Positions 6,544 to 8,744 of a DNA stretch of 8,744 bases are shown in pieces. The stretch is taken from NCBI GenBank assembly GCA_004297495.1, contig SCTL01000924.1:1-8744 (forward strand). The letters run 5' to 3'. Origin of the DNA: Verrucomicrobiota bacterium. Its GTDB lineage: Bacteria; Verrucomicrobiota; Verrucomicrobiia; Limisphaerales; JADLHS01. The notes under the pieces are model-generated. The model worked only from the letters and a program-made list of their open reading frames with translations. It did not search any database and was not told where the DNA came from. Made by a program: the position numbers and the translations under genes. How positions within the stretch are numbered: position 1 is the first letter of the stretch; each line of letters begins with the position of its first letter.

Positions 6544-7365
6544 ATGCCTGAGTTCTACGACACACACGCCCATCTGGATTATCCGGACTTCGCCAACGAT
6601 TTTCCCGACGTGCTCGCTCGCGCGCAAGCGGCGGGCATCACGAAAATGATTTCCATCGGCACGGATTTGGAGAGCAGCCGGCGCGCGATTCAACTCGCGG
6701 AACAACACTCGCCGATTTACGCCGTCGTCGGCTGGCACCCGAACGACGCGCTCGCCGCACCCGAGGACATCCGCCCGGCGTTGCGCGAACTCGTGAAGCA
6801 TCCCAAAGTCGTGGCGATTGGCGAAACGGGCTTGGATTATTTCCGCCTGCCGAGTTCCAAGACTCCGCCCGGCTCAGCCGAGGAAGACGAGCGCGTGAAA
6901 CAGAAACAAGCCGTCATCTTCCGCCAACAACTCGAAGTCGCGGCTGAGACTGGACTGAACATTGTCGTGCATCAGCGCGGCGATTGCTTCGAGGACACGC
7001 TGAAAATCTTTACGCCGTTTGCAGAAAAAGTTCGCGCCGTGTTTCACTGCTTCGCCAGCGATGCGGCGACCATGCAACGCGTGCTCGCGCTCGGTTCGCT
7101 TGTCAGTTTCACCGGCATTCTCACGTTCAAGAACGGCCAGAACATTCGCGACACCCTCGCCGCCACGCCGATGGGCAAGTTCATGTTGGAAACGGATTGC
7201 CCGTTCCTCGCGCCCGTGCCCTATCGCGGCAAACGCTGCGAGCCGGCTTACGTGAAGGAGATCGCCGAAGTCGCCGCGCAGGTGAAAGGCTATTCGCTGG
7301 AAGAACTGAGCAAAGCGACGTGCGAGACGGCGGCGGAGTTTTTTGCAAAGCTAACAGTAGCGTGA
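6544..7365 (+). CDS. TatD-family metal-dependent hydrolase
   Basis: This is a 273-residue protein, near the usual 255-265 for the family. The ATG at 6544 follows ACGGGA by ~7 nt; the in-frame TTG at 6538 is less likely. TatD proteins are cytoplasmic two-metal TIM-barrel hydrolases with DNase or D-aminoacyl-tRNA deacylase activity. All expected metal ligands are visible: H8 and H10 in DTHAHLD, E94 in AIGETGLDYF, H143 in IVVHQRGD, H168 in VFHCFAS and D218 in MLETDCPFLAPVPYRGK. The substrate-side motif VVGWHPND (61-68) is present too. One departure is a hydrophilic insertion at about 102-122 (PSSKTPPGSAEEDERVKQK) after GLDYF, where most relatives go straight into the helix preceding QxxxF. The gene diverges from the isomerase gene (118 bp) and converges with the Fe-S oxidoreductase gene. 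It is probably transcribed alone. Confidence 0.93.
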   Translation: MPEFYDTHAHLDYPDFANDFPDVLARAQAAGITKMISIGTDLESSRRAIQLAEQHSPIYAVVGWHPNDALAAPEDIRPALRELVKHPKVVAIGETGLDYFRLPSSKTPPGSAEEDERVKQKQAVIFRQQLEVAAETGLNIVVHQRGDCFEDTLKIFTPFAEKVRAVFHCFASDAATMQRVLALGSLVSFTGILTFKNGQNIRDTLAATPMGKFMLETDCPFLAPVPYRGKRCEPAYVKEIAEVAAQVKGYSLEELSKATCETAAEFFAKLTVA

Positions 7366-7370
7366 GCCGA

Positions 7371-7460
7371 AACATTCAACATTCAACATTCAACTCACAA
7401 CATCGAAGTGAACGAAGATGATAGGCAAGATTGGGCGTTGAATGTTGAATGTTGAATGTT
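7371..7460. repeat. Perfect 24-bp inverted repeat built from heptamers, in a convergent gap
   Basis: The left arm (7371-7394) is AAC followed by three exact ATTCAAC units. The right arm (7437-7460) is three exact GTTGAAT units followed by GTT, the perfect reverse complement of the left. The spacer is 42 nt (7395-7436) and does not continue the heptamer. The left arm starts 6 bases after the tatD-like stop and the right arm ends 16 bases before the oxidoreductase stop, so the element fills 90 of the 111 bp between the genes. A weak T-run (TATTTTC, 7464-7470) follows on the plus strand. It may act as a two-way terminator, or be a dispersed repeat; both are inference. Confidence 0.85.
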
Positions 7461-7476
7461 CGATATTTTCCGCTCC

Positions 7477-8744
7477 TCACTCCAACGCTTCCGCCAGCAC
7501 TTCTGCCATGTGCCGTGCGCGCACGGGCGCGAGGTGCGCGATCTGATGCCGGCAACTCGTTCCCGACGCCACCACCGCCGTGCCGAATGGCAATCCACGG
7601 ATTTTTTCGATGAGCGGTTTCGCGACTTCGAGCGAGAGACCGTATTTCGCTTCGAGCATTCCGAACGAGCCGGCCATGCCGCAGCAGCCAGTGTCGAGGT
7701 AGCTGACTTTGCGCTCAGGCAGGCGCATTGCCAGCCGGTGCATGAAGGAGGAATCCGTGAGCGCCTTGGCATGGCAATGGACGTGGATCGCCACGTTGCC
7801 GGCCTTCGCGTTGAACTTGAGCGCGGCGGGATCGTCGCGCAGCACGCCGTCCATAAATTCTTCAAAGAGAAAGCAGCGCCCGGCGACGCGCGCGGCCTCG
7901 GCCAGTTTCAACTCGCGATAATCCTCGATGAACATCGAGTAGCACGACGGTTCGAGAAAAATGATTGGAGTGCTTTCGGCGTCGGCAGCGAACAGTGCGA
8001 GGTTGTGTTTCCCGAGCCGCTCCGCTTCGGCAAGATTGCCGACGCTGAACGCCGGGCGACCGCAGCATTTTCTTTTCTCCGCCAACGTGACGGTGAAACC
8101 GGCGGCTTCGAGAACCTTGACAGCCGCGATGCCGATGTGCGGCTCGTGATAACGCACGAACGTGTCGTCCCACAAAATCACCCGCCCGCGTTTGCCGACA
8201 GGGCATTGCTGACGTTGATCGAACCAGCGATCAAAGCGGTGTTTCGTGTAATGCGGCAACGGTCGCTCGTGTGAAATGCCGGCCAGCCGCGTCAGCACTT
8301 TCCGCGTGAGCATGGATTCGAGCAACGCGTTCGTCAGCTTCGGCCATTTGCAGCCGAGCCGACCGAGAAAATCCACCGCGCTGAACATACGCTGCCGCAG
8401 CGTCAGTCCGTCGCGTCGAGTTTTGGCGTACTGCAACTCGGCTTTGATGAGCGCGAGGTTCACGTTGGACGGACATTCCGCCGTGCAAGCTTTGCACGCG
8501 AGACAGTTGCTCAACGCAGCTTCGATTTCCTCGCAGCGCAACGGATCAGCGTGATTCGAGCCGCGTAGTTCCAGCGCCGCGCGGATGGCGTTGGCACGAC
8601 CGCGCGTGGACATGATCTCCTCGCCGGTCGCGATAAACGTCGGGCACATCGTGGGCGTTTCCTTGCGGCAGCCGCCGCAGCCGTTGCATTGCTCCAGATT
8701 GGCAACGAACGATTCGTCGCATCTGGCTTTCGCTGCGCGCGACG
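7477..8744 (-). CDS. Fe-S oxidoreductase with CCG domains, probable C-terminal part of an FAD/Fe-S dehydrogenase (5' partial)
   Basis: The frame is open from the right edge to a TGA at 7477-7479, giving 421 residues. The ATG at 8647-8649 is internal, because conserved sequence continues upstream of it. The fragment opens with ARCDESFVANLEQCNGCGGC, so the first [4Fe-4S] motif (C19, C22, C25, then C33-P34) lies mostly before that ATG. The second cluster motif is CLACKACTAECP (C80, C83, C86, C90). STRGRANAIRAAL between them is typical of this group. Two CCG domains follow: CCGRPA (226-231) with EPSC ending at C267, then HCH (322-324), GCCGMAGSFGM (352-362) and SCRH with C397. This order matches the Fe-S half of GlcD-GlcF-like fusions such as YdiJ or D-lactate dehydrogenase-type FAD enzymes. 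The FAD-binding half would lie to the right. It likely oxidises a 2-hydroxyacid and passes electrons on; the substrate is unknown. A separate GlcF-like subunit is possible. Confidence 0.88.
   Translation of the reverse strand, partial: SRAAKARCDESFVANLEQCNGCGGCRKETPTMCPTFIATGEEIMSTRGRANAIRAALELRGSNHADPLRCEEIEAALSNCLACKACTAECPSNVNLALIKAELQYAKTRRDGLTLRQRMFSAVDFLGRLGCKWPKLTNALLESMLTRKVLTRLAGISHERPLPHYTKHRFDRWFDQRQQCPVGKRGRVILWDDTFVRYHEPHIGIAAVKVLEAAGFTVTLAEKRKCCGRPAFSVGNLAEAERLGKHNLALFAADAESTPIIFLEPSCYSMFIEDYRELKLAEAARVAGRCFLFEEFMDGVLRDDPAALKFNAKAGNVAIHVHCHAKALTDSSFMHRLAMRLPERKVSYLDTGCCGMAGSFGMLEAKYGLSLEVAKPLIEKIRGLPFGTAVVASGTSCRHQIAHLAPVRARHMAEVLAEALE

Noticed and set aside
7371..7460. CRISPR array from regularly repeated short units
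   Set aside because: The 7-bp units are tandem with no spacers between them, and the two arrays face each other. There are no cas genes.
7395..7480. Frames reading through the heptamer repeat that give NIQHSTFN-type peptides
   Set aside because: These peptides are only translations of the heptamer inverted repeat fused to out-of-frame gene ends; they are not evidence for a protein.

Overview
The window looks like a piece of a chromosome from a free-living member of the Verrucomicrobiota, probably near Pedosphaera/Limisphaerales. This is an inference from protein style. Two large secreted proteins are rich in Asn/Thr/Val and carry Ig-like and concanavalin-like modules. Both end in the same C-terminal module finishing in RFYR. 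There is also a xylose-isomerase-like TIM barrel, base composition is moderately GC-rich, and the gaps between genes hold palindromic and heptamer repeats. No marker gene fixes the taxonomy.

Layout from left to right. (1) 1-851 (+) is the 3' end of a secreted beta-sandwich repeat protein. (2) 1050-1442 (-) is a 130-residue orphan with a conserved-looking C-terminal half. (3) 1443-1894 is a 452-bp divergent gap with no convincing gene and one clear hairpin. (4) 1895-2356 (+) is a YbaK/EbsC-type aminoacyl-tRNA deacylase. (5) 2359-4629 (-) is a 756-residue exported protein: an unnamed N-terminal domain, an Ig-like domain, a concanavalin-like domain and the RFYR C-terminal module. (6) 4725-5198 (+) is a small exported OB-fold protein. 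(7) 5199-5393 is a convergent gap almost filled by inverted repeats. (8) 5394-6425 (-) is a sugar phosphate isomerase/epimerase-like TIM-barrel protein. (9) 6544-7365 (+) is a TatD-family metal-dependent hydrolase. (10) 7366-7476 is a convergent gap occupied by a perfect 24-bp inverted repeat made of heptamers. (11) 7477-8744 (-) is the Fe-S/CCG-domain part of a probable FAD/Fe-S oxidoreductase that runs off the right edge.

The eight genes alternate strand without exception, so no two neighbours can form a simple co-directional operon and no shared pathway is evident. They are best read as independent housekeeping genes (tRNA editing, TatD nuclease/deacylase, an FAD/Fe-S dehydrogenase, an isomerase) mixed with extracytoplasmic proteins. 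The most unusual material is in the convergent gaps. Three separate inverted-repeat structures sit there: twin hairpins with a compensated base-pair change, an 11-bp long-range inverted repeat, and the heptamer inverted repeat. The other item worth follow-up is the unnamed N-terminal domain of the 756-residue protein. I found no complete undescribed multi-gene system.
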